Source: Bacteroidota bacterium
GTDB taxonomy: Bacteria; Bacteroidota; Ignavibacteria; Ignavibacteriales; Melioribacteraceae
NCBI GenBank assembly: GCA_018829205.1
Contig: JAHJUE010000007.1
Span: 62,001 to 126,000, forward strand
Direction: 5' to 3'
Length of the DNA stretch: 64,000 nt
Below the pieces are notes generated by a model. It worked only from the letters and a program-made list of their open reading frames with translations, searched no databases and had not been told where the DNA came from. Below are positions 20,575 through 29,753 of this stretch, piece after piece (within the stretch, counting starts at the first letter, position 1; each line of letters starts with the position of its first letter). The position numbers and the translations under genes were made by a program.

Positions 20575-22155
20575 ATGGAAAATCAAGTTTTAATTTTTGA
20601 TACAACATTACGGGACGGCGAACAGTCGCCCGGGGCTTCATTAAATGTTTTTGAGAAATTGGAAATAGCCAGACAGCTTGAAAAACTGAACGTCGATATC
20701 ATCGAAGCGGGTTTCCCCGTTTCTTCACCTACACAATTTGAAGCTGTTAAAAGAATTGCCGGTGAGGTAGGAGTTATTATAGCTGCCCTTTCACGCGCTA
20801 AAGAGATAGATATTAAATCTGCATATGACGCAATTAAAAATGCTTCTAAAAAAAGAATACATACATTTTCCAGTACATCGGATTATCATATAATCGGGAA
20901 ATTCGGTCACGAGAGATACGGAAATTCTCTTGCCGAAAAAAGAAAAACCGTTCTGCAGATGTCCTATGATATGGTTAAATACGCTAAAACTTTTGTTGAT
21001 GATGTTGAGTTTTCAGCTGAAGATGCCGGAAGAACGGATATTGTTTATCTGGCCGAAGTGATTGAAGCCGCTATCGAAGCAGGTGCGACTACTGTAAATA
21101 TTCCCGATACAACTGGATACACCATGCCTTCAGAATTTGGAAATAAAATTGTAGAATTAAAGAAACGGGTTAAGAATATAAACAATGCAATTATAAGCGT
21201 TCACTGCCATAATGATTTAGGCTTGGCAGTCGCAAACTCTTTGGCCGGAGTAGAAAACGGCGCGCGCCAGGTTGAATGCACAATAAACGGAATCGGAGAA
21301 CGCGCCGGAAACGCATCACTTGAAGAATTTGTTATGGCCTTAAATGTGCGTAAAGATCTTTACAAATATTTTACGAATATAGATACAACCGAAATATTTA
21401 ATACAAGCCGCATGGTATCTGCATTTACAGGCGTTATTGTGCAGCCGAATAAAGCAATTGTTGGTGAAAACGCTTTCGCGCATGAATCCGGAATTCATCA
21501 GGATGGTATGTTAAAAAACCGCGAAACCTATGAGATTATGACTCCGGAAACTGTCGGCGTGAACAAAACTAAAATTGTTTTGGGCAGGCATTCAGGCAGA
21601 CACGGATTAAAATCACGTCTTGAAGAACTCGGTTATAATTTGAAAGAAGAAGAACTGCAGAAGGTATATGATGCTTTTACAAAACTTGCCGATAAAAAGA
21701 AAGAAGTTTTTGACGACGATTTACGGGTTTTAATGGGCGATGAAGTATTCCAGGAACAAGGTGCATACGAGCTGCTTACAATTCAGGTTAACGCGGGAAC
21801 TAATTCAATTCCCACGGCGACAGTTGTTATTAAAAACAAAGAAGTGCAGTATACCGACTCTGCAACCGGCGACGGCCCTGTCGATGCTTTATTTAACGCA
21901 ATTGACAGAGCCTTAAATTTCCAGCCCGCGGTAGAATCTTATCAAGTCCGCTCGGTTACATCGGGCAGAGAAGCCTTAGGTGAAGTGCTTGTTAGAATCA
22001 GATATAAAGATAATTCTTTTACAGGCCGCGGTGTTTCTACAGATATTATTGAAGCGAGCGCTAAAGCATATCTTCAGGCTATCAATCATCAGGAATTATT
22101 TATTATAGAACAGAATTCTATTACTCAGAATGAAACTGTAACCCAGGCAGTGTAA
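20575..22155 (+). CDS. leuA: 2-Isopropylmalate synthase
   Basis: 526 residues from the ATG at 20575. The in-frame ATG at 20560 is less likely because GAGGA (20563-20567) sits correctly for 20575. It condenses 2-oxoisovalerate with acetyl-CoA. The catalytic TIM barrel starts [16 protein letters not shown]; the metal-binding HxH lies in [38 protein letters not shown] links to the C-terminal LeuA allosteric dimer domain (about 390-510), so leucine inhibition is likely. It is distinct from the paralogue at 24203, which is citramalate synthase. Confidence 0.95.
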   Translation: MENQVLIFDTTLRDGEQSPGASLNVFEKLEIARQLEKLNVDIIEAGFPVSSPTQFEAVKRIAGEVGVIIAALSRAKEIDIKSAYDAIKNASKKRIHTFSSTSDYHIIGKFGHERYGNSLAEKRKTVLQMSYDMVKYAKTFVDDVEFSAEDAGRTDIVYLAEVIEAAIEAGATTVNIPDTTGYTMPSEFGNKIVELKKRVKNINNAIISVHCHNDLGLAVANSLAGVENGARQVECTINGIGERAGNASLEEFVMALNVRKDLYKYFTNIDTTEIFNTSRMVSAFTGVIVQPNKAIVGENAFAHESGIHQDGMLKNRETYEIMTPETVGVNKTKIVLGRHSGRHGLKSRLEELGYNLKEEELQKVYDAFTKLADKKKEVFDDDLRVLMGDEVFQEQGAYELLTIQVNAGTNSIPTATVVIKNKEVQYTDSATGDGPVDALFNAIDRALNFQPAVESYQVRSVTSGREALGEVLVRIRYKDNSFTGRGVSTDIIEASAKAYLQAINHQELFIIEQNSITQNETVTQAV

Positions 22156-22169
22156 AAAGGAGAACATAA

Positions 22170-23468
22170 ATGGGAATGACCATAACTGAAAAAATACTTG
22201 CGAAAGCTTCCGGAAGAGACAAAGTAACTCCCGGAGAAAATATATGGCTTAATGTTGACGTACTTATGACTCACGATGTTTGCGGTCCGCCTACAATTGG
22301 AATTTGGAAAAAAGAATTCGGTGAAAAAGCGAAAATATGGGACAAGGAAAAATTAGTAATTTTCCCCGATCATTATATTTTTACCGCGAATAAGCATGCT
22401 AATAGAAATGTTGATATTCTCCGCGATTTCGCGAAAGAATATCAGGTCGATAATTATTATGATGTAGGCACAGAACGTTATAAGGGAGTATGCCACATTG
22501 CACTTGCCGAAGAAGGATATAATTTACCGGGTACTGTTTTATTTGGAACTGATTCTCATACTTGTACATCGGGCGCGTTTGGAATGTTTGCAACAGGCGT
22601 AGGAAATACAGATGCGGCATTTATTTTAGGCACCGGAAAAATTTGGGAAAAGGTACCTGAATCAATGAAATTTACCTTTCATGGAAAACTTCCCGAATAT
22701 TTAACCGCTAAGGATTTGATTCTTCAAATACTTGGCGATATTACAACCGACGGAGCCACATACCGTGCTATGGAGTTTGACGGCGAAGCCGTATTTGACT
22801 TATCCATGAACGAAAGGATGACACTTACAAACATGGCAATTGAAGCCGGAGGAATGAACGGTATAATAGCAGCCGACGCGGTTACGGAAGCTTACGTAAA
22901 AGAAAGATCGGCAAAACCTTTTGAAATATTCAATAGCGACAAAGAAGCTAAATACTTCAGCAAATATGAATATAATGTTAACGATCTAGAACCCCTTGTC
23001 GCTAAACCGCATAGTCCGGATAACCGGGACAAGGTACGAAATGTTCAGGGCACTAAATTAACAAAATGTTATATCGGTTCGTGTACCGGAGGGAAATTAA
23101 CAGATTTTCAACTTGCCGCTCCTATTCTTTTTTTAGGACAAGAAGTTAAGGTGCCTACATTCGTAGTACCCGCTTCAACTGAAATAGCAAAACAGCTTGA
23201 GATTGAAACGTATAAAGGAATTTCATTAAAACAGATATTTGAAAACGCCGGCTGTTTTATTGCTCAGTCATCCTGTGCGGCCTGTCTCGGCGGCCCAGAT
23301 GATACCGTAGGAAGAAGCATTGATCATGATGTGGTTATATCAACTACCAATAGAAATTTTCCCGGCAGAATGGGAAGTAAAAAATCTTCTGTTTACCTGG
23401 CATCCCCTTTAACTGTTGCTGCATCTGCTGTTACGGGTGTTATTACTGATCCAAGGGATATGTTATAA
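22170..23468 (+). CDS. leuC: 3-Isopropylmalate dehydratase, large subunit
   Basis: 432 residues of the aconitase family. With LeuD it isomerises 2- to 3-isopropylmalate. The [4Fe-4S] cysteines are visible in YIGSCTGGKLTDFQLA and in SSCAACLGGP. DSHTCTSGAFGMFATGVGNTD is the other active-site block. The length is nearer the 420-residue form usual in archaea and many non-proteobacteria than the 466-residue E. coli form. AAAGGAG precedes the ATG by 7 bases. Citraconate in the citramalate route to isoleucine can be handled by the same LeuCD (family knowledge). Confidence 0.94.
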   Translation: MGMTITEKILAKASGRDKVTPGENIWLNVDVLMTHDVCGPPTIGIWKKEFGEKAKIWDKEKLVIFPDHYIFTANKHANRNVDILRDFAKEYQVDNYYDVGTERYKGVCHIALAEEGYNLPGTVLFGTDSHTCTSGAFGMFATGVGNTDAAFILGTGKIWEKVPESMKFTFHGKLPEYLTAKDLILQILGDITTDGATYRAMEFDGEAVFDLSMNERMTLTNMAIEAGGMNGIIAADAVTEAYVKERSAKPFEIFNSDKEAKYFSKYEYNVNDLEPLVAKPHSPDNRDKVRNVQGTKLTKCYIGSCTGGKLTDFQLAAPILFLGQEVKVPTFVVPASTEIAKQLEIETYKGISLKQIFENAGCFIAQSSCAACLGGPDDTVGRSIDHDVVISTTNRNFPGRMGSKKSSVYLASPLTVAASAVTGVITDPRDML

Positions 23469-23474
23469 TTACTC

Positions 23475-23555
23475 TTGTCATTCCGGCATTCTTTTATGCC
23501 GGGATCTAAACTTTTGATTTATGAGATTCCCGTAAAAAACATACGGGAATGACAA
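23475..23555. repeat. Palindromic repeat element inside the leu operon
   Basis: The outer ends TTGTCATTCC (23475-23484) and GGAATGACAA (23546-23555) are perfect 10-base inverted repeats. Inside are two smaller hairpins, CCGGCAT/ATGCCGG and TTCCCGT/ACGGGAA. The TGTCATTCC...GGAATGACA style resembles REP/palindromic elements scattered in many bacterial genomes. It starts seven bases after the leuC stop and ends 22 bases before leuD. It lacks a T run, so it is not a clear terminator, but it could alter the leuC/leuD message ratio. Confidence 0.75.
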
Positions 23556-23576
23556 CACAGAAAATTAAGGAAAAAC

Positions 23577-24137
23577 ATGGAAAAAATAATTATGGGAAAA
23601 GCATTTGTGCTCGGTAATAATATTGATACTGATCAAATTATCCCGGCAGAACATTTAGTTTACAGTTTAACCGATGAAGAAGAATCAAAAAAATACGGGC
23701 ACTTTGCGTTATCTAGCGTGCCTATTAATGAGTCGGGTTTGCCTAACGGCGGTATACCCTTTATTGAAGGCGACAATTATACATCAGAGTTTAATATAAT
23801 TATAGGCGGATCAAATTTCGGATGCGGTTCATCCCGAGAACATGCCCCATTTGCCTTAATGAAAGCCGGAGTTAAAGCCGTGATTGCCGAATCGTATGCG
23901 AGAATATTTTATAGAAATTCCGTAGACGGCGGTTTTGTTGTTCCTTATGAAGCGGGTAAAATAAATGATAGAATTAAAACAGGCGACGAGCTTGAGATTA
24001 ATCTTGAAAATAATACGCTTAAAAACTTAACAACCGGCGAACAATTTAATTTAAAACCGCTTGGCGATGTTCTGCCAATTATTGAAAACGGCGGTTTATT
24101 TGAATACGCCCGAAAGACAGGCATGATTTCCTTCTAA
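23577..24137 (+). CDS. leuD: 3-Isopropylmalate dehydratase, small subunit
   Basis: 186 residues. The swivelling aconitase domain starts GKAFVLGNNIDTDQIIPAEHL, and GGSNFGCGSSREHAPFALMKAGVKAVIAESYARIFYRN is the family signature with the substrate-binding serine/arginine loop. AAGGA (23567-23571) supports the ATG at 23577 over the internal one at 23592. It partners LeuC, from which it is separated by an unusual palindromic repeat. Confidence 0.95.
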   Translation: MEKIIMGKAFVLGNNIDTDQIIPAEHLVYSLTDEEESKKYGHFALSSVPINESGLPNGGIPFIEGDNYTSEFNIIIGGSNFGCGSSREHAPFALMKAGVKAVIAESYARIFYRNSVDGGFVVPYEAGKINDRIKTGDELEINLENNTLKNLTTGEQFNLKPLGDVLPIIENGGLFEYARKTGMISF

Positions 24138-24139
24138 TA

Positions 24140-24173
24140 TATTTAATTCTTTTTCGTTAAACGGAATTAAATA
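24140..24173 (+). promoter_or_regulatory. Intercistronic hairpin between leuD and cimA
   Basis: TATTTAATTC (24140-24149) and GAATTAAATA (24164-24173) are perfect 10-base inverted arms, with CGTT/AACG able to stack inside the loop. No T tract follows, so it is more likely an mRNA stabiliser or processing signal than a terminator. Confidence 0.45.
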
Positions 24174-24202
24174 AGTATTAACAAAAACAAAAGGATATTA
24201 AA

Positions 24203-25798
24203 ATGAAAATAGAAATATTTGATACAACTTTAAGGGACGGCACACAGGGAGAAGGCGTGAATCTGTCAATTCAGGATAAACTCCTAATTACCCAAAAACT
24301 TGATGAGTTCGGAGTTGATATTATTGAAGGAGGATGGCCGGGAAGCAATCCTAAAGATGAAGAATACTTTCAGCGGGTTAAAGACCTAAATTTGAAGAAT
24401 ACTAAAATTTGCGCCTTCGGTTCAACGGCCAGGTTTCCGGATCAGATTGAGACTGATGTAAATCTAAATAAACTTATTCAAGCCGGTACGCCTTATGTTT
24501 CTATTTTCGGAAAAACTTGGAGATTCCACTCAGAAAAAAGTCTTGGATTAACAGATGATCAAAACTCGGAGTTAATTTTAAAATCGGTAAAATATTTAAA
24601 AGACAACGGCGTAAAAGTTATTTTTGACGCTGAACATTTTTTTGACGGGTATAAAGACGATTCTCAATTTGCAAAACGTATGTTATTAGCAGCCGAAGCA
24701 GGCGGAGCCGACTTAATAACATTGTGCGATACAAACGGCGGCTCACTGCCTCATGAAATTTCAGAAATAACTTCAGAGGTTATAAAAATAATAAAACTCC
24801 CAATCGGAATACATGCGCATAACGACGGGGAGTTGGGAGTAGCAAATTCACTTGCCGCCGTTGAAGCCGGAGCCGTGCATGTGCAGGGAACAATAAACGG
24901 ACTTGGCGAAAGATGCGGCAACGCGAATCTATGCAGCGTAATTCCAAACCTAATACTGAAACTTAAAAAAGAAACAGTGTCAAACATTAATCTTAAAAAT
25001 CTTTCCTCTGTTTCAAATTTTGTGTATGAATTGATGAACTTGGTCCCTAATTCAAGAGCCGCGTTTATTGGTAAATCGGCTTTCGCGCATAAAGGCGGAA
25101 TCCATGTAAGCTCTGTTTTAAAAGACAGCAGAATGTACGAACATATTGAACCGAAGATTGTAGGAAATCAGCAGCGTGTTGTTGTTTCCGATTTGGCCGG
25201 ACAAAGCAATATTAGATATAAAGCGAAAGAACTTGGAATTGAGCTTCCTGATAAAACTGAATTCAGCAAAAATTTTGTGAAGTTTTTAAAAGAACTTGAA
25301 TACGAAGGTTTCCAATTTGACGGAGCCGAAGCTTCTTTTGAACTGCTTCTTAGAAAAGATTTAAATGAGTTTAAACCTTACTTTGACGTAAACTACGCAA
25401 AAGTAAATGTTATGTTTGACGAATCTGGAAATGAATATTCGGAAGCCGTATTAAAAATTGAGGTCGACGGTAAAGTGGAACATACCGCTTCAGACGGTCA
25501 CGGTCCTGTTAATGCGCTTGACAAAGCTATGCGTAAAGCTTTAAACGCTTTTTATCCTGAATTATCTAAGCTGCATTTAATTGATTACAAAGTCCGCGTT
25601 CTTGGCGATAATGACGGAACCTCGGCGAGAGTTAGAGTTCTAGTTGAATCAAGCGATGGGGTTACTACTTGGTCGACTGTTGGCGTTTCGGAAAACATTA
25701 TTAAAGCTAGTCTGCAGGCATTAAGCGACAGTTATAATTACAAATTGTTTAAAAGTGTTGTTAAAAAAGAAACTGAATTAGCAGATCTATTAAAATAA
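24203..25798 (+). CDS. cimA: (R)-Citramalate synthase
   Basis: 531 residues. It condenses pyruvate with acetyl-CoA to citramalate, the first step of the threonine-independent route to 2-oxobutyrate and isoleucine. The barrel begins [21 protein letters not shown] and IIEGGWPGSNPKDEEYF, which separates the CimA group from LeuA (there GEQSPGASL and EAGFPVSS). IHAHNDGELGVANSLAAVEAGA carries the metal ligands, and a C-terminal LeuA dimer domain (about 395-525) offers allosteric control, probably by isoleucine. It closes the ilv-leu operon, and no ilvA is present, consistent with this route being used. Confidence 0.9.
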   Translation: MKIEIFDTTLRDGTQGEGVNLSIQDKLLITQKLDEFGVDIIEGGWPGSNPKDEEYFQRVKDLNLKNTKICAFGSTARFPDQIETDVNLNKLIQAGTPYVSIFGKTWRFHSEKSLGLTDDQNSELILKSVKYLKDNGVKVIFDAEHFFDGYKDDSQFAKRMLLAAEAGGADLITLCDTNGGSLPHEISEITSEVIKIIKLPIGIHAHNDGELGVANSLAAVEAGAVHVQGTINGLGERCGNANLCSVIPNLILKLKKETVSNINLKNLSSVSNFVYELMNLVPNSRAAFIGKSAFAHKGGIHVSSVLKDSRMYEHIEPKIVGNQQRVVVSDLAGQSNIRYKAKELGIELPDKTEFSKNFVKFLKELEYEGFQFDGAEASFELLLRKDLNEFKPYFDVNYAKVNVMFDESGNEYSEAVLKIEVDGKVEHTASDGHGPVNALDKAMRKALNAFYPELSKLHLIDYKVRVLGDNDGTSARVRVLVESSDGVTTWSTVGVSENIIKASLQALSDSYNYKLFKSVVKKETELADLLK

Positions 25799-25861
25799 TT
25801 TAGGTTTGTAAATTTGTTTTATGGAACCGTAAGTGTTTTCCGATTTATAAAACCTAAATTG
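25799..25861. repeat. Long-loop inverted repeat after cimA
   Basis: AATTTAGGTTT just after the cimA stop and AAACCTAAATT at the end of this stretch are perfect 11-base inverted arms separated by roughly 40 bases. No T run follows on the plus strand. It may be a weak end-of-operon structure. Confidence 0.4.
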
Positions 25862-25869
25862 AAAAATAC

Positions 25870-26457
25870 TTGAAAAAATTTATAAATAACTTTTACGGTT
25901 CATGGGCAAAATCTTTTGCTACGGCAGTATTACTCCATTTATTAATAGTGCTGCTTTTTTATAAAATCAATATTGATAGATTGGATGCTGGCAATGACGA
26001 TATTATTTACCTGAAGATCATTAATGCTGACAATTCAGATAATCAAAAAGGAAAGAAAAAATATTTTAACAAATACATAAATCCACAAGAAGAAAAATCA
26101 GTTTTAATTTCAGAAAAAAAACTTGTGGAAAAACCTATTGATGATTCTTCATTTTCTTCGAGTTCACCCGATTCTTATATTATTTCTAGAACTTTAAATG
26201 ATTCTTCCGCCGTAATTGATTCTTCTTTTTTAAGTAATCATGACTTTATTTCGTTAAAAACGATTATTCTAAATAAATTGAATATTTCTGAGTTTCCTGA
26301 GTCGGATTCCGCAAGAATGTCCGGAAACATTAAACGGCAGCTTTTGGATTATTACAAAATTTTATACCCTACTCCTCTATCAAAATTTAAGGATAGTCCT
26401 AAAGGCGGTGGAATGATTAGTATCCCAATTGACGATATCATCAATTTATTTAAGTGA
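25870..26457 (+). CDS. Membrane-anchored protein of unknown function
   Basis: 195 residues from a TTG start at 25870. Residues 1-14 are basic and aromatic, and residues 15-32 (SFATAVLLHLLIVLLFYK) form one membrane helix. The rest is polar and serine/aspartate-rich, with low-complexity SSFSSSSPDS near residue 95, and would lie in the periplasm. The layout of a short cytoplasmic tail, one helix and a disordered linker resembles TonB/TolA-type proteins, but I see no TonB C-terminal motif. No family is recognised. The start is uncertain because no strong ribosome binding site is present. Confidence 0.6.
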   Translation: MKKFINNFYGSWAKSFATAVLLHLLIVLLFYKINIDRLDAGNDDIIYLKIINADNSDNQKGKKKYFNKYINPQEEKSVLISEKKLVEKPIDDSSFSSSSPDSYIISRTLNDSSAVIDSSFLSNHDFISLKTIILNKLNISEFPESDSARMSGNIKRQLLDYYKILYPTPLSKFKDSPKGGGMISIPIDDIINLFK

Positions 26458-26588
26458 TTGTTATCAAGACTTCCAATAAACTTTAACTCAAAATAAATTG
26501 GAATTTCATAAATAAATAATATATCTTATTCGGACACGGACTCCTTGAATAAATGTTTTTGAAGTAATATAAAGGCAAGAAGAAAAGT

Positions 26589-27584
26589 ATGACTATAATA
26601 ACCGACTCGAAGAACCCAGAAATAAAAGAGAATGAATCTAAATCTGAAGTGCTTTTTTCACTTGAAAATAAAGTAAAAGAATTGATAGAACAACATCTCT
26701 ATAAAAGAAAATTATGGTTCGCAAGCGACTATCTGCCCGCGGACGAAAAAAATACCGAAGATAATGAAAGCGCAATTTTAAAACTTCGCGAAAGAGCGCG
26801 CTCTATTAAAGATAGCGCCAGAGTAGCATTAGGTCTGAATTTAATTACCGAAGAAGGGCTTCCACATTTTCATAGACTTCTCGCCAAATATTTAGGCGAC
26901 GATAGTTTCTGGTCCAAATGGAACAATATGTGGACTGCCGAAGAAGACCGTCACGGCTGTGTACTAAGAGATTATGTCCGCGACAGCCGTTTATTTAATT
27001 TCTCACGGCTTGAGCAAATGCAGTACGCCTACCTGGAAAAAGGTTTTTCGCCTGACTGGGATAAAGATCCTTACCGCGTATTTGTTTATACAACACTTCA
27101 GGAAAGGGCAACTCAATTTTCGCATAGAAATACGGGGCAATTTATTGGTGATGAAGAACCATTAATCAAAGGTATATTAACCAGTATAGCTGCAGATGAA
27201 GCAAAACATTTTAATTTTTATAGGAATATTTTTAAGGACATTCTTGAAATTGACCCTAACCGCGCTTTGGAATCCGCCGTTTCAATTATGCCTGCTATTG
27301 ATATGCCCGGTATCTCAATGCCGAACTTCAGAGAAATGGCTGATATTGTAAGACGTGTCGGGATTTACGGTCCGCGCGAGTATAAAAAAATTGTTGAAGA
27401 GGCAATAACTTTTTGGAAAATCGGGATTTTGCAGGGTTTAAACGAAAAAGGAAGAAAGGCACAGGAAAAAATTATGCAGATTCCTGAAAGACTCGAAAAA
27501 GTCGCTCAATATATTGAACAAAGATCGGCAAAAAAAACATTTTCGTTTGATCTGATTTATAATAGAATTTTAGTAATGGAATAA
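26589..27584 (+). CDS. Acyl-[acyl-carrier-protein] desaturase (di-iron)
   Basis: 331 residues of the soluble plant-type stearoyl-ACP desaturase family. It introduces a cis double bond in acyl-ACP using O2 and ferredoxin. The di-iron ligand helices are visible: WTAEEDRHGCVLRDYV (ExxH) and SIAADEAKHFNFY (ExxH), with further carboxylates in TLQERATQFSHRNTG. Length and order of motifs agree with bacterial DesA-type enzymes. It stands alone between an unknown membrane protein and a histidine kinase. It implies aerobic or microaerobic fatty-acid desaturation. Confidence 0.92.
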   Translation: MTIITDSKNPEIKENESKSEVLFSLENKVKELIEQHLYKRKLWFASDYLPADEKNTEDNESAILKLRERARSIKDSARVALGLNLITEEGLPHFHRLLAKYLGDDSFWSKWNNMWTAEEDRHGCVLRDYVRDSRLFNFSRLEQMQYAYLEKGFSPDWDKDPYRVFVYTTLQERATQFSHRNTGQFIGDEEPLIKGILTSIAADEAKHFNFYRNIFKDILEIDPNRALESAVSIMPAIDMPGISMPNFREMADIVRRVGIYGPREYKKIVEEAITFWKIGILQGLNEKGRKAQEKIMQIPERLEKVAQYIEQRSAKKTFSFDLIYNRILVME

Positions 27585-27710
27585 TATCTACTCATTTGGA
27601 ACTACTTTAAACTTACTAATTTTATATCCTGCTATAATTTTTATATTTTTTTTCGATTATTACTTATTCTAAAAAGATAAAACCAGCCTTTAATCAATTT
27701 TATTATTTAA

Positions 27711-29660
27711 ATGAATACTGTAAATAAAACAGAAAAAATATTATTAAGGGAAATAAAATCCCTAAAAGAAAAAAACGCAAAACTGGAAAAATTGATTGCC
27801 GAAAATCAATCTCTTCCGGACCTCCAGAAAAATTACATAAATGTTTTTAACAACGCACCAATCTCAATTTCAATAATTAATAGAAACGGCCGCACAGAAT
27901 TGCTTAATAAGATATTTATTAAGACTTTCGGTTATACATTAAAAGATATTCCCAATTCCGAAAGCTGGTTCAAAAAAGCTTACCCAAATAAATCTTACCG
28001 CGATAAAGTAAAAGCCTCCTGGGCAAGGGCAGTTAAATACAAAAATAATAATTCTTCCGACTTACGTTCGTTTAAAATTACATGCAAATCAGGTGTTACA
28101 AAAGATATAATTTTTAGGTTGGGCAATTTGGATTCTGAAAGAATGATTCTGTTGCTTGAAGATATTTCAAACAGAAATAAAATGGAAACCGCTTTAAATG
28201 AAAGTGAAGAAAGGTTTAAAAGTTTATTCGAAAACGCTACTGTTGGAATTTACCGTACAACCCCCGAAGGATTTGTATTGATGGCCAACCCGGCAATGCT
28301 TAGCATGCTGGGTTATAATTCGTTCAATGAAATTAAGAATTTAAATGTTGCATCAATAGGTTATGTTAACACGGCGGACAAAATAAACTTTCATAAATTA
28401 TTAAACAAATTTGGGGAAGTCAAAGGACTCGAATGCCAATGGTGGAAAAAAGACAAAACTAAAATTTACATTCGTGAAAGCGCGAAAGCCGTAAAAAATA
28501 AAAAAGGAGAAATTATATATTTTGAAGGTATTGTGGAAGATATTACAAGCAAGAAAAAAACTGAAACTGAATTACAAAAACATGAATTAAAATACCGCAC
28601 ATTATTTAATTTATCTCCCAGCGGGATTTTGTTGTCCGATCTAAAGGGAAATATTATTGCATCTAACCCGGCCTTTTGCAATTCGTTGGGTTATTCTCTC
28701 GAAGAAATTGTTAATAAAAATGTAAAAGTTATTTCCGCCCCCGAAAATATAAAAGATATTGAAAAGAATCTGATTCTGCTAAATGAAGGAAAAACTCTGA
28801 AACATACTGTTAAGGATGTTTCTAAAAACGGGGGATTCAGATACATGGAATTGCACGAAAAAAAAATCCCGATTAATGATTCAGAATACGGTATTCTAAC
28901 CGTTGCTAATGATATTACCGACAGAAAAAAGTTCGAAGAAGAATTAATTGTCGCAAAAGAAAACGCGGAAAAATCGGACAGATTAAAAACAGAGTTCCTT
29001 GCTCAAATATCTCATGAAATAAGAACACCTATTAATTCTATATTAAGCTTTACTTCCTATTTACATGATGAATTAAAAGATTCGCAAATAAATGAAATGG
29101 ACAATATATTCCAAATAATTCATAAAGCAGGAAACAGAATTACTAGAACTATTGATATGCTGCTTAATATGTCGCAGCTTCAGACCGGCACTTATGATCC
29201 CGTTCTAAAAGAAATTGACCTCTTCAAAAATGTTATTCAGCCAATTGCTTCCGGTTTCACCAGACTTGCAATTTCAAAGAATATTAAATTCATTATAGAT
29301 AATAAAGCCAAGAACGCTAAAACTTCCGGGGACGAATATACATTAAATCAAATTTTTGACAATCTGATTAATAACGCCTTCAAATACACTGTTGCGGGAA
29401 GAATAAGAATATCAGTCGGGAGAACCAGATCAAATAAATTATATGTTAAAGTTTCCGATACCGGCATTGGAATCTCAGAAGAATTTTTGTCCGATATATT
29501 TGAACCTTTCAGTCAGGAAGAACAGGGTTATACTAGAAAATTTGAAGGCAACGGACTTGGATTAGCTCTTGTTAAAAATTACTGCCAAATAAATAATGCT
29601 AAAATAAGTGTTAAAAGCAAAAAAGGAAAAGGAACAACATTTACAGTAACATTTAACTAG
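27711..29660 (+). CDS. Soluble PAS-domain sensor histidine kinase
   Basis: 649 residues. There is no signal peptide or membrane helix, so it is cytoplasmic. An N-terminal coiled coil (residues 1-40) is followed by three PAS domains at about 42-155, 165-285 and 290-405 (YINVFNNAPISISIINRNG, FKSLFENATVGIYRTTPEG, YRTLFNLSPSGILLSDLKG). HisKA follows with phospho-acceptor H435 in FLAQISHEIRTPINSIL, then HATPase_c with an N box (NQIFDNLINNAFKYT), VSDTGIGISEEF and GNGLGLALVKNY. No response regulator gene is adjacent. The ligand is unknown. Confidence 0.93.
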   Translation: MNTVNKTEKILLREIKSLKEKNAKLEKLIAENQSLPDLQKNYINVFNNAPISISIINRNGRTELLNKIFIKTFGYTLKDIPNSESWFKKAYPNKSYRDKVKASWARAVKYKNNNSSDLRSFKITCKSGVTKDIIFRLGNLDSERMILLLEDISNRNKMETALNESEERFKSLFENATVGIYRTTPEGFVLMANPAMLSMLGYNSFNEIKNLNVASIGYVNTADKINFHKLLNKFGEVKGLECQWWKKDKTKIYIRESAKAVKNKKGEIIYFEGIVEDITSKKKTETELQKHELKYRTLFNLSPSGILLSDLKGNIIASNPAFCNSLGYSLEEIVNKNVKVISAPENIKDIEKNLILLNEGKTLKHTVKDVSKNGGFRYMELHEKKIPINDSEYGILTVANDITDRKKFEEELIVAKENAEKSDRLKTEFLAQISHEIRTPINSILSFTSYLHDELKDSQINEMDNIFQIIHKAGNRITRTIDMLLNMSQLQTGTYDPVLKEIDLFKNVIQPIASGFTRLAISKNIKFIIDNKAKNAKTSGDEYTLNQIFDNLINNAFKYTVAGRIRISVGRTRSNKLYVKVSDTGIGISEEFLSDIFEPFSQEEQGYTRKFEGNGLGLALVKNYCQINNAKISVKSKKGKGTTFTVTFN

Positions 29661-29753
29661 ACTATTAGTAAATTCCTACCGAAACATTTTCTTTATTACT
29701 ATTGTAAAATTCACAAAATCTTAAACCCGATAAACTTAGAATAAATTATTCTT

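Noticed and set aside
28466-28681. Minus-strand ORF inside the histidine kinase
   Set aside because: Antisense to intact PAS domains; no coding signal of its own.
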